A stretch of DNA of 64,000 bases from an uncultured Halomonas sp. Lineage in GTDB: Bacteria; Pseudomonadota; Gammaproteobacteria; Pseudomonadales; Halomonadaceae. The position numbers and the translations under genes were made by a program. Of the stretch, positions 55,066 through 64,000 are shown piece by piece. The notes under the pieces were generated by a model. It worked only from the letters and a program-made list of their open reading frames with translations, ran no database searches and was not told where the DNA came from. The stretch covers positions 21,758 through 85,757 of the forward strand of contig NZ_CAMPKE010000017.1 of the NCBI RefSeq assembly GCF_946887195.1. Direction: 5' to 3'. Numbering within the stretch: the first letter of the stretch is position 1; every line of letters begins with the position of its first letter.

Positions 55066-55697
55066 GATTCGCTTGCCTCATGACTCCGGCGATTGGCTTG
55101 ATCGCCGCGGCTGACGCGAAACACCGCCGTTTCGCCGAACAGGTTCGGCCATAGCCGTGAGCTCCAATGCCCTTCGTGATCGCCGTTGCCGACCGCGCGA
55201 TCGCTGATGATCAAGCCTTTGTCGCGGCACAGGCGCTCGAAGTCGTTGAACGTCGACAGGTGAATGTTGGGCGTGTCGTACCAGGCGTGCGGCAGCGACT
55301 TGGAAACCGGCATGTAGCCCTTGAAACCAAGATAGAAGCGGTGGCGCCAATAGGCGAAGTTGGGGAAAGTGATGATGCACTCGCCGGCCACCCGCAGCAT
55401 TTCATCGAGCATCCGATCGGGGCGACGCAGGGCCTGCAATGCCTGGGTCATGACCACGATATCGCAGGCGTCGTCGTCGAAATTGGCCAGCCCCTGATCG
55501 AGATCCTGTTCGATGACGCTGACGCCCTTCTCGAGACAGGCGGTGATCCCGTCGGGATCGATCTCCAGGCCATAGCCGGATACACCCTTGTCGCGTGCCA
55601 GGGCATCGAGCAAGGTGCCGTCGCCACAGCCCAGGTCGAGCACGCGGGCGCCGTTGGGCACCCAGGCATAGATCAGCTCAAGATCGGCACGCATCAT
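55062..55697 (-). CDS. metW: MetW, methionine biosynthesis methyltransferase-like protein
   Basis: A 211-residue protein. The SAM-like motif is [16 protein letters not shown], then NEDLDQGL-type, [17 protein letters not shown] and [15 protein letters not shown]. In pseudomonads MetW is needed with MetX for full homoserine acyltransferase activity. Two adjacent ATGs (55697 and 55694) are possible; the first overlaps the metX stop. GGAG lies just ahead. Confidence 0.93.
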   Translation of the reverse strand: MMRADLELIYAWVPNGARVLDLGCGDGTLLDALARDKGVSGYGLEIDPDGITACLEKGVSVIEQDLDQGLANFDDDACDIVVMTQALQALRRPDRMLDEMLRVAGECIITFPNFAYWRHRFYLGFKGYMPVSKSLPHAWYDTPNIHLSTFNDFERLCRDKGLIISDRAVGNGDHEGHWSSRLWPNLFGETAVFRVSRGDQANRRSHEASES

Positions 55698-56869
55698 TTA
55701 CTCTCCTGGCGCAAATCCCGCGCTACGCGATTCATGAAGCCGCCGAATACCGCCTGGTAGCGCTCATCCGGCAGCAGGAAGGCGTCGTGGCCATACAGCG
55801 AATCGATCTCGGCGTAGCTGACTGGCTTGCCGGCGCGCACCAGGGCATCGACCAGCTCGCGCGAACGCTCCGGGGCGAAGCGCCAATCGGTGGAAAAGCT
55901 CACTACCAGGAACGGGCATTGGGCGGGGGCCAGCGCGGCGGCCAGGTCGCCGCCATGGGCACCGGCCGGATCGAAGTAATCCAACGCCTTGGTCATCAAT
56001 AGATAGGTATTGGCGTCGAAGGCGGTGGAGAACATATCGCCCTGGTAGCGCAGGTAGGATTCGACCTGGAATTCGACGTCGTAGCCGAAGTTGAGCTCGT
56101 CGGTGCGTAGGTCGCGGCCGAACTTGGCGCCCATCGAATGCTCGGAAAGATAGGTGATGTGTCCGACCATGCGCGCCAGCTTGAGGCCGCGCTTGGGCAA
56201 CGCGCCGTGCTCGTCGTACCAGCCATCGTGGAAATCGGGGTCCGAGCGAATGGCTTGGCGGGCGACCTCGTTGAAGGCGATATTTTGCGCCGAGAGGCGC
56301 GGCGTGGCGGCGATGATCACCGCATTGGCGATGCGTTCGGGATAATCCAGCGCCCACTGCAGTACCTGCATGCCACCGAGGCTGCCGCCCACCACCGCCG
56401 CGAAACGCTCGATTCCCAGCCGGTCGGCCAGCCGCGCCTGGCTGTGCACCCAGTCGGCGACCGTGATCACCGGAAAACCCGGACCCCATTGATGGCCGGT
56501 TTCGGGATTGATGCTGCACGGGCCGGTGGTGCCGTGGCAGCCGCCGAGGTTGTTCAGCGAGACGACGAAGAAACGATTCGTGTCGATGGTCTTGCCGGGG
56601 CCGATATGCGCATCCCACCAGCCGGGTTTGCGCTCATCGTTGCTGTGATAGCCGGCGGCATGATGGTGCCCCGACAAGGCATGGCAGATCAGCACCGCAT
56701 TGCTGCGCGCGGCGTTGAGCTCGCCGTAGGTTTCGTAGACCAGATCGTAGGCCGGTAGCGTCTTGCCGCAGGCCAGCGCCAGCGGGTCGCCGAAGTGCGC
56801 CTTGTGCGGCGTCACCAGGCCGACCGAATCGACGGGAAACGTTTCGGGCATTATCGTTGAGTCGTCCAT
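55694..56869 (-). CDS. metX: MetX, homoserine O-acyltransferase
   Basis: A 391-residue alpha/beta hydrolase. The nucleophile is in [16 protein letters not shown] at about 160, the oxyanion region is [14 protein letters not shown], and Asp and His are in the C-terminal third ([10 protein letters not shown]). It acylates homoserine in methionine synthesis, with acetyl- or succinyl-CoA; in pseudomonads the succinyl form is reported, and the choice cannot be read here. A hairpin sits 8 bases before its start. Confidence 0.95.
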   Translation of the reverse strand: MDDSTIMPETFPVDSVGLVTPHKAHFGDPLALACGKTLPAYDLVYETYGELNAARSNAVLICHALSGHHHAAGYHSNDERKPGWWDAHIGPGKTIDTNRFFVVSLNNLGGCHGTTGPCSINPETGHQWGPGFPVITVADWVHSQARLADRLGIERFAAVVGGSLGGMQVLQWALDYPERIANAVIIAATPRLSAQNIAFNEVARQAIRSDPDFHDGWYDEHGALPKRGLKLARMVGHITYLSEHSMGAKFGRDLRTDELNFGYDVEFQVESYLRYQGDMFSTAFDANTYLLMTKALDYFDPAGAHGGDLAAALAPAQCPFLVVSFSTDWRFAPERSRELVDALVRAGKPVSYAEIDSLYGHDAFLLPDERYQAVFGGFMNRVARDLRQESK

Positions 56870-56876
56870 ATCCAGC

Positions 56877-56898
56877 GCGAGGCTCGAACGAGCCTCGC
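56877..56898 (-). promoter_or_regulatory. Hairpin just upstream of metX
   Basis: GCGAGGCTCG and CGAGCCTCGC (10 bp, 2-base loop) end 8 bases before the metX ATG with no T run. It could end yggT messages or hold the metX leader in a stem that limits translation. Confidence 0.5.
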
Positions 56899-56911
56899 TT
56901 GTCCCATATCC

Positions 56912-57502
56912 CTACAAACCGACCAGCGCACCGGAAATGCCGGCGGCGCGGGTCAGCGAGCCGACCACGATACCATCGACCAGATTGATGGCGATGAAAA
57001 CCACGATCGGCGACAGATCGATCATGCCCAGCGGTGGGATGACCTTGCGCACCGGCGCCATGATCGGCTCGACCAGTTGAAAGATCAGCAGCGCTCCAGG
57101 GTGGCTGGCCTGCGGCGCGACCCAGCTCAGGATGATCATGCCGATCAGCGCGAAGAAGTAGATCTTGAGGATTGCGTTGGCCAGCGCCGCCAGCGAGGCG
57201 ATGGCGATTCCGCCGATCGGCGGCATGATGCCGATGGCGATCTGCATGATGGCGACGATGCTGATTGCCTTGATGATGAAGCCGGCGCCCAGCGTGGCCA
57301 GGTCGAAGCGCCCTATCGGACGCAGAAAGCCCTGCAGTGGCTTGACCACCGGTTGGGTGACCTTGACCACCGACTGGCTGAGCGGGTTGTAATAATCGGC
57401 ACGCGATGCCTGCAGCAGAAAGCGCAGCATCAGCAGGAACAGGTAAATGTTGATCAGGGTGTTGACCAGCATCAAGCCGGCACTTCCCAGTTGGCTGCCC
57501 AT
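56912..57502 (-). CDS. YggT-family membrane protein
   Basis: A 196-residue protein of about four to six helices with the duplicated YggT pattern: LLMLRFLLQASRADYYNPLS and the later FALIGMIILSWVAPQASHPG, each ending in a QPVVKPLQGFLRP- or EPIMAPVRKVIPP-like turn. The role is osmotic or ion-related by proposal only. It follows proC by 30 bases on the same strand, a common pair. Confidence 0.9.
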   Translation of the reverse strand: MGSQLGSAGLMLVNTLINIYLFLLMLRFLLQASRADYYNPLSQSVVKVTQPVVKPLQGFLRPIGRFDLATLGAGFIIKAISIVAIMQIAIGIMPPIGGIAIASLAALANAILKIYFFALIGMIILSWVAPQASHPGALLIFQLVEPIMAPVRKVIPPLGMIDLSPIVVFIAINLVDGIVVGSLTRAAGISGALVGL

Positions 57503-57532
57503 GGGGCTCCTCCGTATCGAATTGACCGCTGA

Positions 57533-58360
57533 CTAACGTTGATTGCCGAGTTCTTCGGACATCTCCCGGGCGCGCTGGGCGCAGGCCTCGGTGGCATTCT
57601 CGAACAGCTGGCGCAGGCCGCCGTCCTCGAAGCTCTGGACGGCGCGTTCCGTCGTGCCACCGGGCGACATCACGTTGCGCTTGAGCTGCGCCGGGTCGAA
57701 CTCGCTCTGCTGGGCCATTCTGGCGGCGCCGAACGCGGTCTGCAGCGCCAGGCGGCGAGCGCTCCGTGCCGGCAGGCCGAGACGTTTCCCGGCATCCTCC
57801 AGCGCCTCGAAGATCAGGAAGAAGTAGGCCGGCCCGCTACCCGAGACGGCGGTTACGGCCTCCAGCAGCACTTCGTCGTCGACCCACTCCACCAGACCCA
57901 CGGCTTCGAGCAGCGTCGTGGCAAGCGAGCGCTGATCATCGCTGACTCGCGCGTTGGCGTACAGCCCCGAGGCGCCGGCACCGACCAGCGCTGGCGTATT
58001 GGGCATGCAGCGAATCACCGCCAGGCCACCGCCCAGCCAGTCGTCGAGCGTCTCGGCGGTGAGTCCGGCGGCAACCGAGACGATCAGCGGCTGGCGCGCC
58101 TGAACGGCGTCACGCATGGCCGCGCAGACCTCGCGCATGAGCTGTGGCTTGACCGCCAGCACCACCACATCGGCGTCGGCGACGGCGGCATTGTTGTCGG
58201 TCGTGGTGTGAATGCCGTAACGGCTGCGCAGCGGCGCCAAGTGATTGTCGTCGGGCGACGTGGCGGTGATCGCATCGGCCGGATAGCCGGCGTCGATCAT
58301 GCCGCCGAAGATGGCGCTGGCCATGTTGCCCGCACCGATGAAGGCGATCTGGCTTGTCAT
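57533..58360 (-). CDS. proC: ProC, pyrroline-5-carboxylate reductase
   Basis: A 275-residue enzyme. The start at 58360 (MTSQIAFIGAGNMASAIF) gives the NAD(P)H loop. VLAVKPQLMREVCAAM and RCMPNTPALVGAGASGLYAN are conserved, and the C-terminal catalytic part has AVSGSGPAYFFLIFEAL. It makes proline, a compatible solute as well as an amino acid, from pyrroline-5-carboxylate. It lies between yggS and yggT. Confidence 0.97.
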   Translation of the reverse strand: MTSQIAFIGAGNMASAIFGGMIDAGYPADAITATSPDDNHLAPLRSRYGIHTTTDNNAAVADADVVVLAVKPQLMREVCAAMRDAVQARQPLIVSVAAGLTAETLDDWLGGGLAVIRCMPNTPALVGAGASGLYANARVSDDQRSLATTLLEAVGLVEWVDDEVLLEAVTAVSGSGPAYFFLIFEALEDAGKRLGLPARSARRLALQTAFGAARMAQQSEFDPAQLKRNVMSPGGTTERAVQSFEDGGLRQLFENATEACAQRAREMSEELGNQR

Positions 58361-58432
58361 TGCGATGTGTCCTGTGTCGTTGGCGTAATAGGGCCGGAGC
58401 ATTCCGGTTGGGATGTCGTGCGGGGCGTCTGG

Positions 58433-59140
58433 TCAAGCGCGCGGCGTGCGGGCGCCGAAGATCGCGCTGCCCAGGCGCACCAGGGTGGCGCCCTCCAGCA
58501 CCGCCGCCTCCAGGTCGTCGCTCATGCCCATCGAGAGGGTATCCAGCGGCGCTTGCGGCAGGCGTTGGCGTAGCGCCTCCTGCAATTGGCGCAGGCGCGC
58601 CAGCGGCTGGCGCTGTGCGGCCCTATCGCTTGCCGGCGCGGGAATCGTCATCAGCCCGCGCAGGCATAGATTGGGTAGCGCAGCGACCTCGTCGGCCAGG
58701 GCATCGAGTGCCTGCGGTGCCACGCCGGATTTGCTGGCTTCACCGCTGACATTGACCTGCAGGCAGACATTCAACGGGCCCAGGGCGCTGGGGCGCTGCC
58801 GGGACAGGCGATGAGCCACCTTGGCACGGTCGAGGCTATGCACCCAATCGAAACGCTCGGCGACATCGCGTGTCTTGTTCGATTGCAATGGGCCGATAAA
58901 ATGCCAGACGATGTCATCGAGGTCGGCGAGTTCGGCTTGCTTGTCGAGCGCTTCCTGAAGATAGTTCTCGCCGAATTCGCGCTGGCCGCAGGCGTAGGCC
59001 TCACGAATCAGGACGACGGGCTTGGTCTTGCTGACGGCCAGCAGGCGGGCATCGTCCGCTGGGCGATTGGCGTCTCGTAACGCCTGGGCCAAACGTTGGC
59101 GCGTGGCGTTGAGAGATTCGCTAACCTGAACGTCTGGCAT
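58433..59140 (-). CDS. YggS, PLP homeostasis protein
   Basis: A 235-residue barrel protein starting MPDVQVSESLNATRQRL at 59140. The PLP lysine is in LLAVSKTKPVVLIREAY. FGENYLQEALDKQ, WHFIGPLQSNK and SMGMSDDLEAAVLEGATLVRLGSAIFG are diagnostic. It buffers pyridoxal phosphate. It starts 39 bases from pilT on the other strand; the longer frame continues antisense through pilT and is a shadow. The yggS-proC-yggT unit is common beside pilT. Confidence 0.96.
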   Translation of the reverse strand: MPDVQVSESLNATRQRLAQALRDANRPADDARLLAVSKTKPVVLIREAYACGQREFGENYLQEALDKQAELADLDDIVWHFIGPLQSNKTRDVAERFDWVHSLDRAKVAHRLSRQRPSALGPLNVCLQVNVSGEASKSGVAPQALDALADEVAALPNLCLRGLMTIPAPASDRAAQRQPLARLRQLQEALRQRLPQAPLDTLSMGMSDDLEAAVLEGATLVRLGSAIFGARTPRA

Positions 59141-59179
59141 CGTGGCAATAACCTTAATAAGAAAGCGCAGGGGAATCGC

Positions 59180-60217
59180 ATGGATATTACCGAACTGCTG
59201 GCATTCTCGGCAAAGCAGAAGGCCTCGGATCTGCATCTCTCCGCCGGTTTGCCGCCGATGATTCGCGTCGATGGCGATATTCGCCGCCTTAACGTGCCGG
59301 CCATGGAGGACCGCGAGGTCCGCAAGCTGATCTACGACATCATGGGCGACCATCAGCGTCGCGACTACGAAGAATTCATGGAAACCGACTTTTCCTTCGA
59401 GGTTCCCGGCGTGGCGCGCTTCCGTGTCAACGTCTTCAACCATGGCCGTGGAGCCGGCGCGGTGTTCCGTACGATTCCCTCCGACGTGCTGACGATGGAG
59501 GATCTGGAGCTTGGCGATGTGTTTCGCAGCCTGGCCTCGTTGCCGCGCGGACTGGTGCTGGTGACGGGCCCGACCGGCTCGGGCAAGTCGACCACGCTGG
59601 CGGCGTTGATCGACTACATCAACGAGACGCGCTACGACCATATCCTGACCATCGAGGATCCGGTCGAGTTCGTCCATGTCAGCAAGCGCAGCCTGGTCAA
59701 CCAGCGTGAGGTGCATCGCGACACGCAGGGGTTCGCCCAAGCGCTGCGTTCGGCGCTGCGCGAAGACCCTGACGTGATCCTGCTCGGTGAGATGCGCGAC
59801 CTGGAGACCATCCGCCTGGCGCTGACGGCCGCCGAGACCGGCCACCTGGTGTTCGGCACGCTGCATACCACGTCGGCGGCGAAGACCGTGGATCGGATCG
59901 TCGATGTCTTTCCCGGGGATGAAAAAGCCATGGTGCGCTCGATGCTCTCCGAGTCGCTGCAGGGCGTGATCTCGCAGACCCTGCTCAAGCGCCAAGGCGG
60001 GGGGCGCGTGGCGGCTCACGAGATCCTGGTGGCGACCTCGGCGATACGCAACCTGATTCGCGAGGACAAGGTGGCGCAGATCTATTCGGCGATCCAGACC
60101 GGCGGCAGCCAGGGCATGCAGACCCTCGATGCCGCACTGGCCAGACTGGTCAGCGAAAACGTGGTGTCGCGTCAGGAAGCCCAGGCCAAGGCGAAAGGCA
60201 CACTGCCCGAGGCGTAA
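59180..60217 (+). CDS. pilT: PilT, type IV pilus retraction ATPase
   Basis: A 345-residue hexameric motor. The start at 59180 (MDITELLAFSAKQKASDLH) fits the family. Walker A is GPTGSGKSTTLAALI, the Asp box is MEDLELGD, Walker B is VILLGEMRD and the His box is TGHLVFGTLHTTSA. It depolymerises the pilus for twitching and DNA uptake. pilU follows after 41 bases. No other pilus genes are near. Confidence 0.97.
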   Translation: MDITELLAFSAKQKASDLHLSAGLPPMIRVDGDIRRLNVPAMEDREVRKLIYDIMGDHQRRDYEEFMETDFSFEVPGVARFRVNVFNHGRGAGAVFRTIPSDVLTMEDLELGDVFRSLASLPRGLVLVTGPTGSGKSTTLAALIDYINETRYDHILTIEDPVEFVHVSKRSLVNQREVHRDTQGFAQALRSALREDPDVILLGEMRDLETIRLALTAAETGHLVFGTLHTTSAAKTVDRIVDVFPGDEKAMVRSMLSESLQGVISQTLLKRQGGGRVAAHEILVATSAIRNLIREDKVAQIYSAIQTGGSQGMQTLDAALARLVSENVVSRQEAQAKAKGTLPEA

Positions 60218-60258
60218 AGCCATGACACATCGATCGCGCGATGCAAGGTGAACGGATC

Positions 60259-61395
60259 ATGACTCCCGGCGAATGGTTGCAGCAGTTACTGAGCATCATG
60301 ATCGAAAAGCAGGCCTCGGATCTGCTGATCTCGACCAATGCTCCCCCCAGCCTCAAGATCAGTGGCAAGCTGGTACCGTTGGGAGGCAAGACGCTGACGG
60401 TGGAACAGGTGCGCGGGCTGGTCATGGCAACGCTGCCTGGCAGCCAGCGCGGGCGCTTCGAGACCGAGCACGAGGCCAATTTCGCGTTGAGCCTGCAAGG
60501 CCAGGGGCGCTTTCGCGTCAGCGCCTTCTATCAGCGCAGCCAGATGGCGATGGTGATACGCCGTATCGCCTTCGACATTCCTCGGCTCGATGCGTTGTCC
60601 TTGCCGCCGGTGCTCGGCGAGCTGGCGTCGATCAAGCGCGGGCTGGTGTTCGTGGTCGGCGGCTCGGGAGTCGGTAAATCGACCACGCTGGCGTCGATGA
60701 TCCAGCACCGCAACGAAACGCTGGGTGGGCATATCATCTGCATCGAAGACCCTATCGAGTACATCCATTCGCATCACCGCGCGATCATCAATCAGCGTGA
60801 AGTGGGTATCGATACCGAGTCGTTCGAGGTGGCGCTGAGAAATGCCCTGCGCCAATCGCCGGATGTGATCATGATCGGTGAGGTGCGCAGTCGTGAAACC
60901 ATGGAGCATGCGCTGGCTTTCGCCGAGACGGGGCACCTGTGCCTGGCGACGCTGCATGCCAACAATGCCAACCAGGCGTTGGAGCGTATCATTCATTTCT
61001 TCCCCGCCGAGCGCCACGGGCAGGTCTGGTTGGACCTGTCGCTCAACCTCAAGGCTGTCGTCGCCCAGCAGTTGTTGCCGACGATCGAGGGCGAGGGGCG
61101 CTGCGTGGCGACCGAGGTACTGCTGCGCTCGCCGCTGATCAGCGATCTGATCCGCAAGGGCAACGTGGCCGAGCTCAAGGATGTCATGGCGCGCTCGCAT
61201 GACAGGGGAATGCAGACCTTCGACCAGGCGCTTTATACGCTTTACTGCAATGGCAGGATCAGCGAGGACGTGGCGCTGGTGCATGCCGATTCCGCCAACG
61301 ATTTGCGGGTCATGATCAAATATGGCGGAATCCGCGAGGCTGGCGCCGCCAATGCCGGCAGTCACTTGGCCCTGCGTGATGGCGACGATTTCTAG
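60259..61395 (+). CDS. pilU: PilU, accessory pilus retraction ATPase
   Basis: A 378-residue PilT paralogue. The start at 60259 (MTPGEWLQQLLSIMIEKQ) has AAGGTGA 7 bases upstream; the ATG at 60241 lies before that site. Walker A is VGGSGVGKSTTLASM, Walker B VIMIGEVRS, and LATLHANNANQ is the His box. It works with PilT and cannot power retraction alone in known species. The C-terminal tail is longer than that of PilT. Confidence 0.95.
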   Translation: MTPGEWLQQLLSIMIEKQASDLLISTNAPPSLKISGKLVPLGGKTLTVEQVRGLVMATLPGSQRGRFETEHEANFALSLQGQGRFRVSAFYQRSQMAMVIRRIAFDIPRLDALSLPPVLGELASIKRGLVFVVGGSGVGKSTTLASMIQHRNETLGGHIICIEDPIEYIHSHHRAIINQREVGIDTESFEVALRNALRQSPDVIMIGEVRSRETMEHALAFAETGHLCLATLHANNANQALERIIHFFPAERHGQVWLDLSLNLKAVVAQQLLPTIEGEGRCVATEVLLRSPLISDLIRKGNVAELKDVMARSHDRGMQTFDQALYTLYCNGRISEDVALVHADSANDLRVMIKYGGIREAGAANAGSHLALRDGDDF

Positions 61396-61420
61396 GTCAC
61401 TGTTTAGCGCTGTTTTTTTT

Positions 61421-61467
61421 AGCGCTCCGGTGCCAGCGCCATCGATTTCAGCGCTCCGGTGCCAGCG
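61421..61467. repeat. Two direct copies of an 18-base sequence
   Basis: AGCGCTCCGGTGCCAGCG occurs at 61421-61438 and at 61450-61467, separated by 11 bases, between the pilU and anmK ends. An eight-T run precedes the first copy. It looks like a small duplication; no function is seen. Confidence 0.85.
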
Positions 61468-61472
61468 TCAGC

Positions 61473-62606
61473 TTAGGCGCTATATATCCCGCCAAGTACC
61501 CGCGGCCCTGCCGCGCCGGTGACCGAGGGCAGGTTGCCGGGCAGGCGCTCGATACGCCGCCAGGCCAGCCAGGCGAAGGCGCCGGCCTCCAGCCAGTCGG
61601 GCGACCAGCCGACGCTATCGCAGCTGGCAATCGTGACGTTGGGCAGGCGTCGTGCCAGACGCTCCATCAAATCGGGATTGTGGGCTCCACCGCCGCAGGG
61701 AATCAGCGTCATATCGCCACTGGCAGAGCGCTGCCGCACGGCCTGATCGATACCCAGCGCGACGCTGGCGGCGGTCAACTCGGCGAGTGTCGCCTGGACG
61801 TCCTGGGGCGCTTCGCTGCCGCCGAGCCGAGCCTGTAACCAGTCAAGGTGGAACACTTCACGGCCGGTACTCTTGGGCGGTGGGCGCCTGAAGAAGGCAT
61901 CGTCCAGCAGTCGCGCGAGCAGTGCCCGATCGACCCGCCCGCCGGCGGCCCAGGCGCCATCGGCATCGTAGCGGCCCGGATGGTGGCGGGCATACCAGGC
62001 ATCCAGCAGGGCATTGGCAGGGCCGGTATCGAAGCCGATGACGGGTGCATCGAGAGAAACCGGTGGCAGCAGCGTCAGGTTGGCGAAGCCACCCAGATTC
62101 AGCACCAGTCGCCACTCGTCCGGCGCGGCGAACAGCGCGGCATGAAAAGCCGGTGCCAGCGGTGCCGCCTGGCCGCCGGCAGCCAGGTCGCGGCGGCGAA
62201 AATCAGCCACCACATCGATGCCGCACAATTCGGTGAGCAGGCTGGGGTTGTCCAATTGACAGGTATATGGCGGCTCGTTGCCGGGCGAGTAACCATACGG
62301 CGCATGCTCGATGGTCTGGCCGTGGCTGCCGATCGCCGTTATCGCGCCGGCTGGGGTGCCGCTCTTCTCCAGCAAGCATGCGATCGCTTCGGCCTGGAGT
62401 CGGCAGAACGCCGCCTCGGCGGCGGCCAGTTCGCTGAATGTCGCGCTGCGTGACTGGCACAGCGTTAATAACCGCTGGCGTAGCTCCTCGGGCATGCTCA
62501 CGCCCGCGGCATCGAGCAGTTCGGGAGGGCCTTCGCCACAGCGCAACAGCGCGGCATCGATACCGTCCAGGCTGGTGCCGGACATCAGGCCGATAAACAA
62601 AGGCAT
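61473..62606 (-). CDS. anmK: AnmK, anhydro-N-acetylmuramic acid kinase
   Basis: A 377-residue kinase. The start at 62606 has CAGGAG upstream and gives [20 protein letters not shown]. Further motifs are [41 protein letters not shown] and [17 protein letters not shown]. It cleaves and phosphorylates anhydroMurNAc released from peptidoglycan. It is divergent from tyrS, as in Pseudomonas. Confidence 0.96.
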   Translation of the reverse strand: MPLFIGLMSGTSLDGIDAALLRCGEGPPELLDAAGVSMPEELRQRLLTLCQSRSATFSELAAAEAAFCRLQAEAIACLLEKSGTPAGAITAIGSHGQTIEHAPYGYSPGNEPPYTCQLDNPSLLTELCGIDVVADFRRRDLAAGGQAAPLAPAFHAALFAAPDEWRLVLNLGGFANLTLLPPVSLDAPVIGFDTGPANALLDAWYARHHPGRYDADGAWAAGGRVDRALLARLLDDAFFRRPPPKSTGREVFHLDWLQARLGGSEAPQDVQATLAELTAASVALGIDQAVRQRSASGDMTLIPCGGGAHNPDLMERLARRLPNVTIASCDSVGWSPDWLEAGAFAWLAWRRIERLPGNLPSVTGAAGPRVLGGIYSA

Positions 62607-62707
62607 CCTCGTCTCCTGCGCGATTTGGGCGCTCAACCGTCACGTCAAGACATGCTAACATCCTGCTCCATTCGTTCAGACAACCGTTTTTCATGGAGAG
62701 GGATACG

Positions 62708-63907
62708 ATGACCGACGTCGCCGATGCGCTGGCCCTGCTCAAGCGCGGCGCTCACGAGATTCTGCTCGAGGAGGAGCTTGAGAAGAAGCTCGCCTCGGGG
62801 CGTAAGCTGCGCATCAAGGCAGGCTTCGATCCTACCGCGCCGGATTTGCACCTCGGCCACAGCGTGCTGCTGACCAAGATGCGCCAGTTTCAGGATCTCG
62901 GCCATGAGGTGATCTTCCTGATTGGCGACTTCACCGGGCGTATCGGCGACCCGACCGGCAAGAACGTCACCCGCAAGCCGCTCACCGAAGACGAAGTCAG
63001 GGCCAATGCTCAGACCTATAAGGAGCAGGTATTCAAGATCCTCGATCCCGAAAAGACCGAAGTGCGTTTCAACGCCGAGTGGTTCAGCAAGCTAGGTGCT
63101 GCCGATATGATCGAACTGGCGGCGCAGAGTACCGTGGCGCGCATGCTCGAGCGCGACGATTTCGACAAGCGCTACAAGGCCAATCAATCGATTTCCATCC
63201 ATGAATTTCTGTATCCCTTGGTGCAGGGCTATGACTCCGTGGCGCTCGAAGCGGATGTCGAGTTGGGCGGCACCGATCAGAAGTTCAATCTTCTGATGGG
63301 CCGCGAGATCCAGAAGCATTTCGGCCAGGCACCGCAGGTAGTCATCACCATGCCGCTGCTCGAAGGGCTGGATGGTGTGCAGAAGATGTCCAAATCATTG
63401 GGCAACTATGTCGGACTCGACGAAGCGCCGGGTGCGATGTTCAACAAGCTGGTATCGATGCCCGACAGCCTGATATGGCGCTATTTCGAGCTGCTCTCGC
63501 TCAAATCCAACGACGAGATCGATGCGCTACGCCGTGATATGGATAGCGGTGCCAATCCACGCGATATCAAGATGGCGCTGGCACGCGAACTGATCGCGCG
63601 TTATCACGGCGAAGAGGCCGCGGCCAATGCCCATCGCTCGGCCGGCAACCAGCTTGCCGACGGTGAGCTGCCGGAAGACATGCCGGAAGTCAGTATCGAC
63701 TTCGAGGGCAGCGCCCAGGCGCCGATCGCGGCGGTGCTCAATCGCGCAAACTTGGCCAATAACAGTGCCCAGGCCAAGGACATGCTCGGCAACGGTCGGG
63801 TCAAGGTCGATGGCCAGGTCGTGGCGCGCGACCATATGCTCGATACCGGCAGCAGTTACGTAATCCAGGCTGGCAAGAAGCGCTATGCACGGGTCACGCT
63901 GAGCTGA
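62708..63907 (+). CDS. tyrS: Tyrosyl-tRNA synthetase
   Basis: A 399-residue enzyme. The start at 62708 ([14 protein letters not shown]) has GGAGAGG just upstream; the ATG at 62693 lies before it. The HIGH-like motif is [24 protein letters not shown] and the KMSKS loop in [12 protein letters not shown] are clear, and the S4 domain ends the protein. It charges tRNA-Tyr. It belongs to the long TyrZ-like class with HLGHSV. A probable rRNA promoter follows. Confidence 0.97.
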   Translation: MTDVADALALLKRGAHEILLEEELEKKLASGRKLRIKAGFDPTAPDLHLGHSVLLTKMRQFQDLGHEVIFLIGDFTGRIGDPTGKNVTRKPLTEDEVRANAQTYKEQVFKILDPEKTEVRFNAEWFSKLGAADMIELAAQSTVARMLERDDFDKRYKANQSISIHEFLYPLVQGYDSVALEADVELGGTDQKFNLLMGREIQKHFGQAPQVVITMPLLEGLDGVQKMSKSLGNYVGLDEAPGAMFNKLVSMPDSLIWRYFELLSLKSNDEIDALRRDMDSGANPRDIKMALARELIARYHGEEAAANAHRSAGNQLADGELPEDMPEVSIDFEGSAQAPIAAVLNRANLANNSAQAKDMLGNGRVKVDGQVVARDHMLDTGSSYVIQAGKKRYARVTLS

Positions 63908-63963
63908 TTGACACGTATGATTGCCATTTGATGACGCTGGTGAAATTTTTTCGCATCAAGGGC

Positions 63964-63991
63964 TTGTCAGATCGTGCCGAATCGGTAGAAT
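63964..63991 (+). promoter_or_regulatory. Probable rRNA-operon promoter at the window edge
   Basis: TTGTCA (63964-63969), a 16-base spacer and TAGAAT (63986-63991), with an A/T-rich stretch upstream (GAAATTTTTTC) and a GC-rich start region, fit a strong stringently controlled promoter. In Pseudomonas a tyrS gene is followed by an rRNA operon; the window stops before any 16S sequence. Confidence 0.5.
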
Positions 63992-64000
63992 ACGCCTCTC

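Noticed and set aside
59141..60223. N-terminal extension of yggS antisense through pilT
   Set aside because: The YggS family starts at 59140; the extension is opposite the PilT motifs and has no separate support.

Overview
The window is one contiguous stretch of a moderately GC-rich gammaproteobacterial chromosome. Gene order (recN-grpE-dnaK-dnaJ-dapB-carA-carB-greA-yhbY-rlmE-ftsH-folP-glmM-tpiA-secG-tRNAs-rimP-nusA-infB-rbfA-truB-rpsO-pnp, then panC-panB-folK-pcnB-cbrB-cbrA-gluQ-dksA) is the arrangement known from Pseudomonas and its relatives. The acidic proteins and the divergence from true pseudomonads make a Halomonadaceae-type organism the best guess. This is an inference from order and style; no species can be named.

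Layout. 1-3.1 kb: end of hemX, hemY and an AzgA-type purine permease. 3.1-8.4 kb: a large YbiO-like mechanosensitive channel, two small unknown genes, tmRNA with smpB, and ratA-ratB. 8.4-15.3 kb: bamE and fur (divergent), recN with a LexA box, and the heat-shock genes grpE, dnaK and dnaJ with two good sigma-32 promoters. 15.4-18.5 kb: an accessory insert between dnaJ and dapB (MarR regulator plus EamA exporter, a phytase-like lipoprotein, a HigBA toxin-antitoxin pair). 18.6-24.5 kb: dapB, carAB with a candidate attenuator, and greA. 24.5-40.5 kb: translation and RNA genes (yhbY, rlmE, ftsH, tRNA-Leu, tRNA-fMet, rimP, nusA, infB, rbfA, truB, rpsO, pnp) with folP, glmM, tpiA and secG. 40.5-45.5 kb (minus strand): thiolase, panC, panB, folK and pcnB. 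45.5-52.4 kb (minus strand): the CbrAB carbon-nitrogen control locus with gluQ and dksA. 52.6-64 kb: an aminotransferase, sfsA, methionine genes metX and metW, proC, yggS, type IV pilus motors pilT and pilU, anmK and tyrS, ending at a probable rRNA-operon promoter.

The most interesting locus lies between cbrB and pcnB. No protein-coding gene is seen there. On the minus strand the DNA holds a well-spaced sigma-54 promoter, about 490 nt with seven perfect AANAANAA motifs plus one degenerate one, and a strong terminator. An inverted TGTTACC/GGTAACA pair sits upstream at enhancer distance. This is the position and architecture of CrcZ, the decoy RNA that titrates Hfq/Crc in Pseudomonas carbon catabolite repression, and I read it as a CrcZ-type RNA driven by CbrB. 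A 58-codon membrane gene (cbrX-like) overlaps the start of cbrA. In the same window the purine permease has an AACAACAA motif just ahead of its start codon, which makes it a candidate target of the same system.

Several start codons were moved from the longest possible reading frame on the basis of ribosome binding sites and family N-termini (for example TTG for carA and ftsH, GTG for the MarR gene). All family assignments rest on reading the sequence; no database search was run.
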